Shown here: in pieces, positions 11,223 through 20,719 of the stretch
How the letters are laid out: each line of letters starts with the position of its first letter
How positions within the stretch are numbered: position 1 is the stretch's first letter
Source: Rhabditophanes sp. KR3021
Taxonomy: Eukaryota; Nematoda; Chromadorea; Rhabditida; Alloionematidae
Assembly: GCA_963281155.1 (NCBI GenBank)
Contig: CAUJLY010000004.1
Location: forward strand, 5,704,001-5,768,000
Reading direction: 5' to 3'
DNA length: 64,000 nucleotides
The notes under the pieces: model-generated
What the model saw: the letters and a program-made list of their open reading frames with translations, nothing else
The model's database searches: none
What the model was told of the DNA's origin: nothing
Program-made: the position numbers and the translations under genes

Positions 11223-11594
11223 ATGCCGATGGTTTTTAACAAAATTATTCTCATTGGAAAGCCAGTGTTTGATGATGGCTCAAACATCAAGAACCAGGAG
11301 AGTATCGATGAAATCTTGGGAAAGACACCAGCTGTTGAAGTCTCGATTAAAAGAAGTGGATCTGCTGAACCTTTGAACAAGAAAGACATCAAATGCGCTG
11401 GATTATTTACTAATGAAAGTATGTTCAGAAATGGATACTTATACTTTAAAGTCAAAATACCTCCTACCGAAAACCTGAAAGTGATTGGAGCTCAAAAGCT
11501 GTCGAAGGAAAGGAAGAAACTGATCTTTTGGTTTAAATGGAAAAGTGACATTGTGGTAATCACCCCAAATCTTGACAACAATATCCGCAACTGA
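11223..11594 (+). CDS. hypothetical 123-residue protein
   Basis: Single exon from the ATG at 11223 (the next in-frame ATG, at 11229, is equally possible) to the stop ending at 11594. Base composition is coding-like, with markedly higher GC than its flanks. The sequence is mixed charged/hydrophobic with no signal peptide or membrane helix: KIILIGKPVFDDG at the start, KRSGSAEPLNKKDIK in the middle, and a basic-aromatic segment KKLIFWFKWKSDIVVI near the end. I do not recognise a family. The tail has no obvious domain and could be a truncated end. Kept because codon composition and length stand out; it could also be a remnant exon. Confidence 0.45.
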   Translation: MPMVFNKIILIGKPVFDDGSNIKNQESIDEILGKTPAVEVSIKRSGSAEPLNKKDIKCAGLFTNESMFRNGYLYFKVKIPPTENLKVIGAQKLSKERKKLIFWFKWKSDIVVITPNLDNNIRN

Positions 11595-11809
11595 ACTTAG
11601 ATGAGAAGATGTAATTAATTTAATGTGCAAATATTATCTCAATATAAATTAGTTGTAATTATACACACATCGCTTTACTACAGGATTTTACATTTTATAT
11701 GAAATCATGAATGAAATTCAACTAAATATTAGATTTTGCGGATGAAAAATTAGTATTTTTATTCTTATCTTTTGAAACCTATTTCGAATGTATCAAATAT
11801 TTAAAACTA

Positions 11810-13833
11810 TTATAATGTTATTAACTCTAACTTTTCAATAATTTTCTCCTTATTTGAGCCATCTTTTTCTGGTATGTCTCGACATATGACAGATATTCTT
11901 CGTCCTTTGTGAATTGCTCTACCGTTAAACACAGATTCCGTGTTACCCAATATTTCATGAGTAAACTCGTATCTTCCTAAGCCTGACAATCTGTATAAAC
12001 TTCGTTGCTCTAGAAATAAGTCGAAGGTAAGTCCGTCTGGATTCTTCAACCTCATTATGCAATCTGATAACAAGGAAACTCCGGTTATTATATTCCCACA
12101 GTATCTGACACTATCAATGTGAGGCTTTATATGACCATCTTCATGTAGATCCAAGATATGAATATAACTTAGGTGCTTAGATTCAGGTGGAATTGAATTA
12201 TCAACGATTCTTTTGATTACCGACTCATTTTCATCTTTCCATTTTTTTTGCTCTCTTTAATGGCGTGTTTTTAGTATTAATGTAATAAGTGTTTAATAAT
12301 TTTTCGAAATGCAGTGGCTGTATAACAACCGTTCTTTAATATTTTGCACATTCAAAATGTGAATATTAGTTGAAAGCATTTTACATGTCATCATGTTTAA
12401 GCCTTAATTTATTGTTATCACTAATTTATTTCAGCTGCACGACGTTGCATCAAACTTGGTGTTATTCGATCTAAATGTCTGAGAAAAAGAAACGCCGAGG
12501 CTGCTCGTGCATTGAGTGATGAATTCACAACACAAGCTAGTTTGGAGGAAAAGCCTAATTACAAGGTTTCTAGAACTGTCAATAGTGCTCCTTTTGTTGA
12601 AAGAGGTTTGTTTTAAAAAATCTATTAATTTATTAGTCATTAACTTTTAGAACATACTAATGTCGATAGTGAAAAAATTGACAAAAAGGAAGATATCTTG
12701 ATGAAAGTTGGTAGGTTAATTAAACTGTTAAATTATATGTTATTTGCTTTAGATCCGACCAGAAGTAATTTACATAAGTAGCGATAAAGAAGAAAAGCCC
12801 GTTATTGCTCCTGTCAAATCTGTTTCATGAAAAATTCAGATACTCTCATTGTCAAAATATGAACAGTGAAGACTGATGAAGATGGCATGTTATTTCAGAA
12901 TTTTGTATTGACTCTTAACAAAAGAGATCAATTTTCTGATGATATACTTCCTGGGAGACTCCAAGTTGCACTTTCTACAACTGATAAAAAAGATATGTGG
13001 ACAAAATTTCTTGCATTTTTGAAAGAGTCTGGAATGATCCAAGAACCAGCATTATCTTTTGTGTTTGGTAACAAACGCATTTTTCTCACTACAAGCGGAA
13101 AGTTTATTCTACAGATTCTGTTCATTGTTAATTCCTGATAAACCCTGCTTATTCATTCAATGGAGATCTTATTTTAATGGATGATGTCTATTTTCTCATC
13201 AGCCCAGATATCACTGAAGCTTAATTAAAAGATCCTGAGCTTGCCAAGAAATACATTCTGCATGTCGGGGAGAGTTAGACATCAAAGAACGTATGTCCAC
13301 ACACGACAGACTACAACAAAAAAGTTAAATAGGATTTCTTGTTTGACGATAAGGAAAAGGCGATGCATAACGTCCTCACTGTAACCAAGAAAGAAATGAT
13401 AGTCTTGAAAAAGACATATGCCTCTGAAAATCATGCTCATTGGAGATATTTCAATTGATTATTTAAGAAATTCACCAAAAAACTGATCCATTCATGTTTT
13501 CCACCCTTTTTAATTTAATAAATAATACAAACCTTTCCCGGTATAAATAAATTGCCTAAAATAAAAATTATTGAGAAAATTCTAAGTCAAACTGACATCA
13601 TCCCAATGACTTTTTTCATATCTCAATCTTTTCATATGAGGTTCTATCTCTTTAATCAAGCCCAGTTCTTCTTCTTTATTGATAAAATCAGAAGCAACAA
13701 AGCAATTTGATAATATATCCTGTTTAATATGTAGCGGCCATTTATTCTCTTTATGAAAGCAAATAAAATCAGCCCGTTTATTTAACCCATTAGTAGTAAA
13801 CTTTCTCACACAGTTAATAAATAGACGGTCCAT
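11810..13833 (-). CDS. ALKBH7: ALKBH7-type 2-oxoglutarate/Fe(II) dioxygenase
   Basis: complement(join(11810..12254,13533..13555,13597..13833)), 234 residues. The 23-nt middle exon restores the HWDD-AIYLYRE-R junction expected for ALKBH7 and joins in frame on both sides. ALKBH7 is a mitochondrial matrix AlkB homologue linked to programmed necrosis and fatty-acid metabolism. The N-terminus (MDRLFINCVRKFTT) suits a mitochondrial presequence. Iron-binding HxD is in IKPHIDSVRYCG, the distal His is in FTHEIL, and the 2OG-binding Arg is in RRISVICRD; SLLSDCIMRL is the family core strand. The donor of exon 1 is GTCAGT, weaker than others here. The second intron (1,278 nt) is exceptionally long for this window because it holds antisense decayed coding sequence. 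A TTG lies six nt upstream; I chose the ATG at 13833. Confidence 0.85.
12475..13138 (+). pseudogene. decayed paralogue of the MSH2-nested gene, inside the ALKBH7 intron
   Basis: Translation in shifting frames gives KRNAEAARALSDE, QASLEEK, then an exon reading EHTNVDSEKIDKKEDILMKV, then DGMLFQNFVLTLNKRD and LSFVFGNKR. These align in order with the intact gene at 3435-4087 (KRDAETARVLSND, RASLEEK, DGTLYRTFAI, LSFLLVGNE). The middle exon is exactly 60 nt in both copies, with GT/AG introns at the same places, so this is a DNA-level duplicate rather than a retrocopy. It is broken by a frameshift just after the ATG (an A-rich stretch at about 12483-12492) and by stops in the third exon (for example TGA near 12828). 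It is antisense to ALKBH7, as the other copy is to MSH2. Confidence 0.7.
13139..13457 (+). pseudogene. decayed reading frame with three internal stops
   Basis: From 13147 one frame reads protein-like for about 100 codons (AYSFNGDLILMDDVYFLI, KDPELAKKYILHVGES, DFLFDDKEKAMHNVLTVTKK, ending SENHAHWRYFN). It is interrupted by TAA, TAG and TAG. Each stop is one C-to-T change from a Gln codon. It is in a different frame from the paralogue just upstream, so it is either a further shifted part of that pseudogene or an independent relic. I do not recognise the protein. It lies within the ALKBH7 intron, antisense to it. Confidence 0.45.
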
Positions 13834-13975
13834 CTTCAAATATACAAATTAAAATCAACATCATAAATGTATATATAATCGTATGCCAACGATATCAATA
13901 AAAAATAAAATAAACAAAAATTTATTAATTAAAAAAGGGTCAAAGGTTACCCAAATAGTCCAACATAAATGATAA

Positions 13976-15499
13976 TTACTTCAAAACAAAAGTCCTTTCC
14001 TTATGAACATTTTTCACTTTGAAAGCCTCGAGAAGTTCTTTATCTTGGCCTATAAATTCATGATCCAGTTTTTCATTTGCTTTTGACATCTTCTTGCTTT
14101 CTCTACCAACACCTATTTGAGCTGGAAATGTTTGAATATCACTTGGTAAACACATCCTTGGCTCTTCTTTAAACCATTCGTGTTGAAGAGCTGCCTCTGC
14201 TGAAATGCGATTTTCAGGATTATAGAATAAGAACTTGTTGAGTAGCCTGAATCCCACATCTGATAGCTTATTCTTTCCCACGTGCTTACTTAATTCATTT
14301 AACTTGTGCCTGTGAATATCGGAACCCAATGCTTTATAGTAAGGAAAGTCAAAAAAGTCAGGCCATATTTGTGGGGTTGGTGAACCCAATATTGAAAATA
14401 TCTTTTTCAACTGATCTATTTCAACCTGTCCGCAAAACAGTGGTCTAAGAGTCAAGAATTCTCCAAAAATACATCCACAACTCCACATGTCAATTGGTTT
14501 TGAATATAATTTGGTGGACATTAACAATTCAGGTGAACGATACCACAAAGTAACAACTACGCTGGTATACGGCTTAAGTGGTTCTCCATATTCTCTAGCC
14601 AAACCGAAATCACCTATCTTCATAACACCATTGTGATTTATCAGTAAATTGGATGGTTTCAGATCTCGATGAAGGATCCAGTGTTTGTGCATATGATTGA
14701 TTCCCTCCAGCAACTGATACATTAAGCACTTAACTTCTGAAATGGTTAATTTCGAATTTTTCTTTTTAAAGTTGTCCAAAAAAAACTTAACATCGTGTTC
14801 TACATATTCCATGACCATAAAAATTTCATTCATACTATCTCCGACTACTATTTCCCTTACATTAACAATATTTGGATGACTTCCACACTTTAACAGCATA
14901 TTAATCTCTCTAATCGAGGTAATTGGGAATCCGTCATTTTCTTTTTCCATCTTAAGAGCTTTTATCGCCACAATTTCTTCAGTTCTGACACACTGCGATC
15001 TGTAAACAATTCCAAAAGTTCCCTCTTGGATTTTGTTAAGGTTAGTGTATTCTTTGATGCTTCGACATCCATAAATCCCTGCATAATATACTGGTAACTG
15101 AGCAATTAACCTCTTTTGCCAGTCACCTTCTTTAATCTTCAGCTCAGTAGTTGACAATAAGCTTTTCTGGAGATCATTTAGACTTTCATAACAATTCTCC
15201 AGTGCTTCTACCCTAATTAATGCCTTTTCTTTCTTCTCAGCTTCCTCCTTGGCCACTCTTATTTTGTAGTCATCGAAGCGACTGTCTATATCTTCGTAGT
15301 CACTTTTATCCGAATCAGAATCGACTAGGTACATCTGCGAAGCATTTGGAACTCTTTGGCTAAATGATTGATCTGTGGCTAACCGTTTTCCTGCATTATC
15401 ACCTATCACCCCATTTGATTTACGCTTTCTGGAATCTAAAGTATACTTTATGTTAAATATGATACAATAATAAAAGCACTTACCTCCTTCCCCGTTCAT
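13976..15499 (-). CDS. CDK11: cyclin-dependent kinase 11 (PITSLRE-type)
   Basis: complement(join(13976..15435,15484..15499)), 491 residues; a 16-nt first coding exon (MNGEG) joins via a split Asp codon. CDK11 pairs with cyclin L and acts in transcription and pre-mRNA splicing. The kinase domain spans about residues 138-430. Family markers are GCRSIKEYTNLNKI, GFPITSIRE (the PITSLRE position), NIVNVREIVVG, YVEHDVKFFL, catalytic HRDLKPSN, DFGLAREYGEPLK and the activation segment VVVTLWYRSPELL. The N-terminal region is short and moderately acidic (SDSDKSDYEDIDSRFDD), lacking the long RE-rich extension of vertebrate CDK11. The glycine loop reads EGTFG, so the Tyr that is inhibited by phosphorylation in many CDKs is Phe. 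The start at 15499 is preferred because the upstream frame is intron-like. Confidence 0.93.
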   Translation of the reverse strand: MNGEGGKCFYYCIIFNIKYTLDSRKRKSNGVIGDNAGKRLATDQSFSQRVPNASQMYLVDSDSDKSDYEDIDSRFDDYKIRVAKEEAEKKEKALIRVEALENCYESLNDLQKSLLSTTELKIKEGDWQKRLIAQLPVYYAGIYGCRSIKEYTNLNKIQEGTFGIVYRSQCVRTEEIVAIKALKMEKENDGFPITSIREINMLLKCGSHPNIVNVREIVVGDSMNEIFMVMEYVEHDVKFFLDNFKKKNSKLTISEVKCLMYQLLEGINHMHKHWILHRDLKPSNLLINHNGVMKIGDFGLAREYGEPLKPYTSVVVTLWYRSPELLMSTKLYSKPIDMWSCGCIFGEFLTLRPLFCGQVEIDQLKKIFSILGSPTPQIWPDFFDFPYYKALGSDIHRHKLNELSKHVGKNKLSDVGFRLLNKFLFYNPENRISAEAALQHEWFKEEPRMCLPSDIQTFPAQIGVGRESKKMSKANEKLDHEFIGQDKELLEAFKVKNVHKERTFVLK

Positions 15500-15783
15500 C
15501 GCAAATATTAAAAAATACTTTTGAAATATAAAAATGTCAGTTAGTTGGAAAAGATTGGAACAGTGTGTATTGAGAAAGGTCGTTAAATGGTTGGCAAGCA
15601 AGCATTTAGTATCAAGATACCATTTGTTTGTAATTAGTATATCCTTTTATGACTTTATTGTCTAAACAAATACATAAAAATATATTAATAACAATGAAAA
15701 AGGTATTTTTATCTATTTTATTACAGTGAATTAGGTATAAATATGATAGTTTATAAGTAGTTTCCACAAACCCATTTGTAACA

Positions 15784-16824
15784 ATGGTCTATTTTATTTT
15801 AATAGCACTATATTTGGTCAATTTAAGCAATGGAGTTGCTTTGAATGGCAATGTGAATGAATTGAGAATGCCTGGATTTGATAATCCCAAAGTAATATAA
15901 TTCTTAGTTTATTTAATCAAATATTGTATTTAGAATGAGACATACGCATGTACTACATTTGAATTGAATAAAGATGAAGAAGAATACATTATCCAGTTTG
16001 ATCCATTAAATGAGAAGCATAATGTTCATCACATGATTTTATTCGGATGTTATGCTCCAGGAAGTAAAGCAAATACATGGAACTGTGGGGAAATGAATAC
16101 CAATTTAGATAAAGACGAAATCACTGCATCAGTTTGTGACCGTACGCCCCGAATTTTATATGCTTGGGCACATAGTGCGCCTAATTTTGTTTTGCCTAAA
16201 GATGTGGGATTCAAAATTGGTGGAAAAAGTACTGGTATCAATTATCTTGTTCTTCAGATCCATTATGCCAAAAAAACAGAGGAAACTGATTATTCAGGAA
16301 TTCGAATAACAACTACCAAAAAGCATTTGAGCAAACAAGCAGCAACTATGGTCCTATTTACCCAGGGTGAAATCGGTCCACATTCCAAAGAAAATTTTGA
16401 AACAGCCTGTCCAATGGAAGACGATATTCCTATCCATCCTTTTGCCTTCAGAGTACACACACATGCCCACGGCAGATTAGTTAGAGGTTGGGTTGTAAAA
16501 AAAGATGAAAATTGGACTTTGTTGGGTGAAAGAGATCCCCAACTGCCACAACTATTTGACCTAACCGAATCATCGGATATCATAAATAAAGGTGATATTC
16601 TTGCAGCTAGATGTGAAATGATTAATGAAGAAGATCGTCTTGTATCCGTTGGCCTATCGTCTCGGGATGAGATGTGCAACTTCTACTTAATGTTCTGGAT
16701 TGAGGGGGATAACTTGCCAAACAAAAATACTTGTTACTCGGAAGGACCTCCTAACTATTACTTCAACAGTTCTACAAGTTTAAAAAATATCCCACAATCA
16801 AAAGTACATTTTTACATAAATTAA
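15784..16824 (+). CDS. peptidylglycine alpha-hydroxylating monooxygenase (PHM)
   Basis: Exons 15784-15891 and 15934-16824, 332 residues. PHM is the copper enzyme that hydroxylates the alpha-carbon of C-terminal glycine in neuropeptide precursors, the first step of amidation, within secretory granules. The signal peptide is MVYFILIALYLVNLSNG. CuA ligands appear in HNVHHMILFGC and LQIHYAKK. CuB ligands are in RVHTHAHGRLVRGW, with the axial Met in SSRDEMCNFYLMFW. Paired cysteines are at the expected places (ACTTFEL, NTWNCGEM). Only the monooxygenase half is present; no lyase (PAL) domain follows before the stop, as in nematodes where the two activities are separate genes. There is no membrane anchor. 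Confidence 0.93.
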
Positions 16825-17145
16825 TAGTTAAACACAAAGAGGGAGTATTTTAAAATATTTATTACAATTTGGTGATTATGAATAAAAATATGAATATTGT
16901 TATGTCTTTATGAATAATTAATAAGTTTAATCAGTTTTCGGTAAGCAGAAAAGCTCCCACCGGCCTGGAAATTACGAGAGATCCAAATACAATTTGAATG
17001 TGCACTACATTTATTTTGTTATATTCAAATTCTCAATATTGTGAATATACGCTTCCCCACAAAGTTGCACATTTTAAATGAATTGTCGTTTTAAGAGCAC
17101 TTGTCTTAAATTTATCATCATTTCGCCCTTTGTAAAAGATTAATC
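16825..17145. other. intergenic
   Basis: A GAATAAAAAT poly(A)-like signal for PHM near 16879. Nothing else recognised. Confidence 0.4.
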
Positions 17146-19037
17146 ATGTATCCACCTCGGAGGCACTGTTATGAATCACTGAACAACAACGATGAAAATA
17201 TAGAACTACTCAAGAATGGACATTACACCGAAGGTTATGACGGAGGGATGGTACTCTTAAAGATATCACATCAAAACTATGTGTCCTTAATGGGTTTTGG
17301 GAGAATTGCCTGTCTCCATGGAGAAGTCGAGATAAACGGCTTTTCAATCTCTCCGAAAAATTCCGATATGAACAAGACTTACGAATTCGGGTGCTTAAAA
17401 TCTACAACAATGCCAATTTCCATTATTAATAGGACTTCCCAAGACAATTTTTGGTCGCATGACCAAAATGTCCACTTAAATGAAGAGCTAGATGTTAGTT
17501 TGCATCTGCTACTATGTGTATTAATCCTTAATTCTAGAAAATCTTTGATTTCACTCAATTTATGTCAAATCACATATGTGGCGATTCAATCATCCTTCTC
17601 ACAGATCAGAAAACCAAACAGGTCGAATTTGTCAAAGGTTTTTATCCCTTAGCCTTTTCAAATTTCAGCAGATGTTTGCATGGCTCCCAGCTTTTTGCCG
17701 ATTTGTTTCTGCTAGACACTAAATTGATAAAGAAGGTGCCAGAGCTGTACAACCATTCCCAGTTGAATGCACTCAAGCAAATTATGAAAGTCAGTAATTG
17801 CAACTCATTCAACAGACCAACCAATTGCCAAAGAATATTAGCGCTAGGTGCCGACAATTCCGGGAAATCAACTTTCAATAGATACATTGCAAATAGACTA
17901 CTATCTGGTGGAAACAAGAATGTGTACTGGCTAGACTTGGATATAGGGAACCCGGAGTTTACGGTTCCATGTGTTATGTCTTTATCCAAAGTTGAAGAAC
18001 CAATATTGACACCTCCTGCCTTTCATGTCAAGTTGAAACCTCTTAGAACATATTTTTATGGAAAGAGTAATATGGATTCATCTTACGAAAGATACACTAC
18101 CATCATGGACCAGTTGATTCAACTATATGTTACTGATTTTGCATCTCTTTCCCACAACTCAATTTTGATCATCAATGCAATGGGCTTTCCGCAATATAAG
18201 TACAAAGACATGTACATAAATATGCTTACGATTCTCAAACCGAGCTTCCTTGTTACTTGCAAGGAGCCGTCTACAAATTATGCTTTCACCAAGCCTACTT
18301 CTTTCACAACATCGGCAGACATCTTTCTTGAAAGAACAGTAATCACCTCGCCATTGACTGATTTAACTCAACCACCCAAACATCTGTCTATCAATTCAGG
18401 GAAGGATGCTAAAAACATGAGAATTTGTGGATACTTTTCGTATATCATGGATATCTTTAAGGGCCAAATTTTTAACTTTGGAAAAGCAAGTTGCTGGCCT
18501 TATTACAAGATTGATATGAAGAGTTACGAAATTCATGTCGATGAGAATTTGCCTATGCTCGAAGAAGCTTCTGTTTCATTGGCTTTAAATGTTACTCTAG
18601 TTGCGTTTTGCACCTACATTCAATCTCAAAATAAGCTTGACAATAGTGGATTCATTCAAAATGATTTTAGAAACTCTCATTATCCCAAATTCCTTACCTA
18701 CAACTACAGAGGATTCGAACAGAAAGTCAGCTTCCGCAGAACGAATCTTATTGTTATTGGCTATGGCGTCATTACAAACATTGACAGGGACAATTACCAA
18801 TTTCACGTCACTACTCCTTTGACCCAGAAACAACTAAAGGAGGACGTCAAGATTATTGCTCGAGGAATTGACTTCAATATGCCCCCTGAGTTCATCAAAA
18901 ATCAAGGGGTACCGGAAGATGACAATTACAAAATTTTGGAGACGTGTGACTTCCAATGGTATGTTTGGAATACCAATTTCACACGTCGCCCAAACGACAC
19001 CAGAGGAAGTGACATTGAAAAGAAGAAATTACATTAA
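17146..19037 (+). CDS. NOL9: polynucleotide 5'-hydroxyl kinase NOL9/GRC3
   Basis: Exons 17146-17493 and 17538-19037 (a 44-nt intron, GTTAGT to TCTAG) give 615 residues. NOL9/Grc3 phosphorylates 5'-OH RNA ends during ITS2 removal in nucleolar pre-rRNA processing. The N-terminal domain (about 1-200) carries GFGRIACLHGEVEINGFSIS, typical of the Clp1/Grc3 N-lobe. The P-loop is ALGADNSGKSTFNRYIANRLL (about residue 240), followed by VYWLDLDIGNPEFTVPC with the Walker-B-like Asp. The lid region and C-terminal domain continue to the stop. Kinase residues K and S/T of the P-loop are intact. An unspliced reading would run out of the family frame within the intron, supporting the splice. Poly(A)-like AATAAA near 19085. 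Confidence 0.87.
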
Positions 19038-19640
19038 AATTTGAATATTTCGTGTTGTTTTAATAATGTTTTATATATTTTTGTAATAAATATTTCTGAT
19101 AAAATTGTCTTTTGTGTGTAATCAAGTTATATTTATTGTGTTTAATTTTATGTCGATGTTTCTTTAGTTACATTTTCATCATGATATTAAAGAAATTTAG
19201 TGAATCATCAACAAATTATTTTTTGAGCAATGAATAGTCTTATTTTATCAACTTTAGCACATATTTATGGTCATATTAAAGTGGTGATTATAAATAATAA
19301 TATATTTTGGTCTGTAATCAGCCGTGACCTTTCGAATTAAATAAACAACAATCCGTCCTTCCGGCATCACAAATAATTAATATAATAGCAAGACAAACTT
19401 TTAACTATCTTAATTATTCTTTGGTTAAAGCTACCTATGTAATAGTCATACGTTTTGCCCTTAAATATATTTTCTCCTATGTTATCAGTAATATTATCTA
19501 TCTTCCGTCAACGGTTATCTTTGAATGAATTTGTTATCAAAATACTCTATATGATATAATTAAATCAAAAAAGTATATAAAAGAACCTTTTTAATGAACA
19601 GCATAGTTTAAACTATTCCTGATAATTTTCAAATAAAATT
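19038..19640. other. intergenic
   Basis: AT-rich and without coding sequence. It ends with a TATA box (19574-19583) serving the next gene. Confidence 0.4.
19574..19583 (+). promoter_or_regulatory. TATA box of the ML-domain gene
   Basis: TATATAAAAG lies 58 nt before the ATG at 19641, a suitable distance for a highly expressed secreted-protein gene with a short 5' UTR. Confidence 0.5.
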
Positions 19641-20372
19641 ATGTTCAAATTATTTGCTGCTGTTTTGTGCTGTGTAGCCCTTTCAATGGCTTATGCTTTG
19701 CCAAAAGATCCTGTTTCAAGGAAAGTATGCACATTCCCAAATGGAACTGATACCGCAATTCACGTTTTCAATTGCGATGGAGGTAGATTTTTAAGTCATG
19801 ATTCTTAAATAACACATTTCATTAAGATGCTCTCCCGATACTAGTAAACAGTGCAAAAATTTTGGACCAACAAGGAAATCTGGTTTATCCTATAAATCCA
19901 AAAGTACCCATTATTATAGATCTTGAGGTTGTCAACAATGGAATTCAATATGATGATAATAGAGTAAGTATCAACTTACAATTGTTTTGTAAAGTTGGTT
20001 CAAGGTATTTTTATTAACTTTTTAGGTTGATGTCAAGATTCTCGAATATTCAGAAAATTGGTTAACAGGTCAATGCGATTGGACTGAAATTCCTACATTT
20101 GGGCTGTTGGATAACATTGATGGATGTTCTTATGCCCACAATTGCCCATTAAAGACAGGCCCACTAAGTTTGAGGCTTCCAATAGATTTATCCGGTTTCT
20201 CTGCAATCATCAACATTATTGCTGGGCACAATCCTTACGCCATTGTCGTAAGAATGTTAGATTACAACGCAGGAGATGACAAACACGAAGAATTTTCGTA
20301 AGTAAACTGGCATTAAATAATTTACTAATCTTTGCTTACAGATGTGCCGTTGTCCAACTCAGATTCGCCTAA
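19641..20372 (+). CDS. secreted ML-domain (MD-2-related lipid-recognition) protein
   Basis: Four exons: 19641-19782, 19827-19973, 20026-20297 and 20342-20372, about 196 residues. All three joins complete codons correctly (G|AT, phase 0, TC|A). A signal peptide (MFKLFAAVLCCVALSMAYA) precedes an ML fold with paired cysteines (KVCTFPNG, HVFNCDGD, GQCDWTEIP, DGCSYAHNCPL, SCAVVQ). ML proteins bind lipids such as sterols or phospholipids in an immunoglobulin-like beta cavity; nematodes have several short secreted ML proteins distinct from true NPC2. The segment CPLKTGPLSLRLPIDLSGF matches the family core. The ligand is unknown. An AATAAA poly(A) signal is near 20420. Confidence 0.87.
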
Positions 20373-20719
20373 ACTTTTTAAATTAATCACCATTATTTGC
20401 ATTTAAATTAATTCATATAATAAATATTTTTATGACACAGTGCATACTGATCTAGTATATGCAGCACCATAATTATTGTTATCTCATAAACTTTTATGTA
20501 TCACTCATTTTATTAACAAATTACTTATTACATTACGTATTGCATGAAATGATTGAACAAAAATTCAAAAACCAATTAGAACAACGTAGACGTAAAAATT
20601 AACTATAAAAGCACATAATTATTAATATCTACTTTTCTTATATGTACTGATAATGATAAAATAGTCTCCACTTATCATTTAAATGCATTAGATTAACTTT
20701 TTATTCACAACTTAAACGT
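20373..20719. other. intergenic
   Basis: The 3' flanks of two convergent genes; only AT-rich sequence and AATAAA-like signals seen. Confidence 0.4.

Noticed and set aside
13147..13457. Alternative genetic code (stops read as Gln)
   Set aside because: Adjacent confident genes end with TAA or TAG at family-consistent lengths, so pseudogene decay is the simpler reading.
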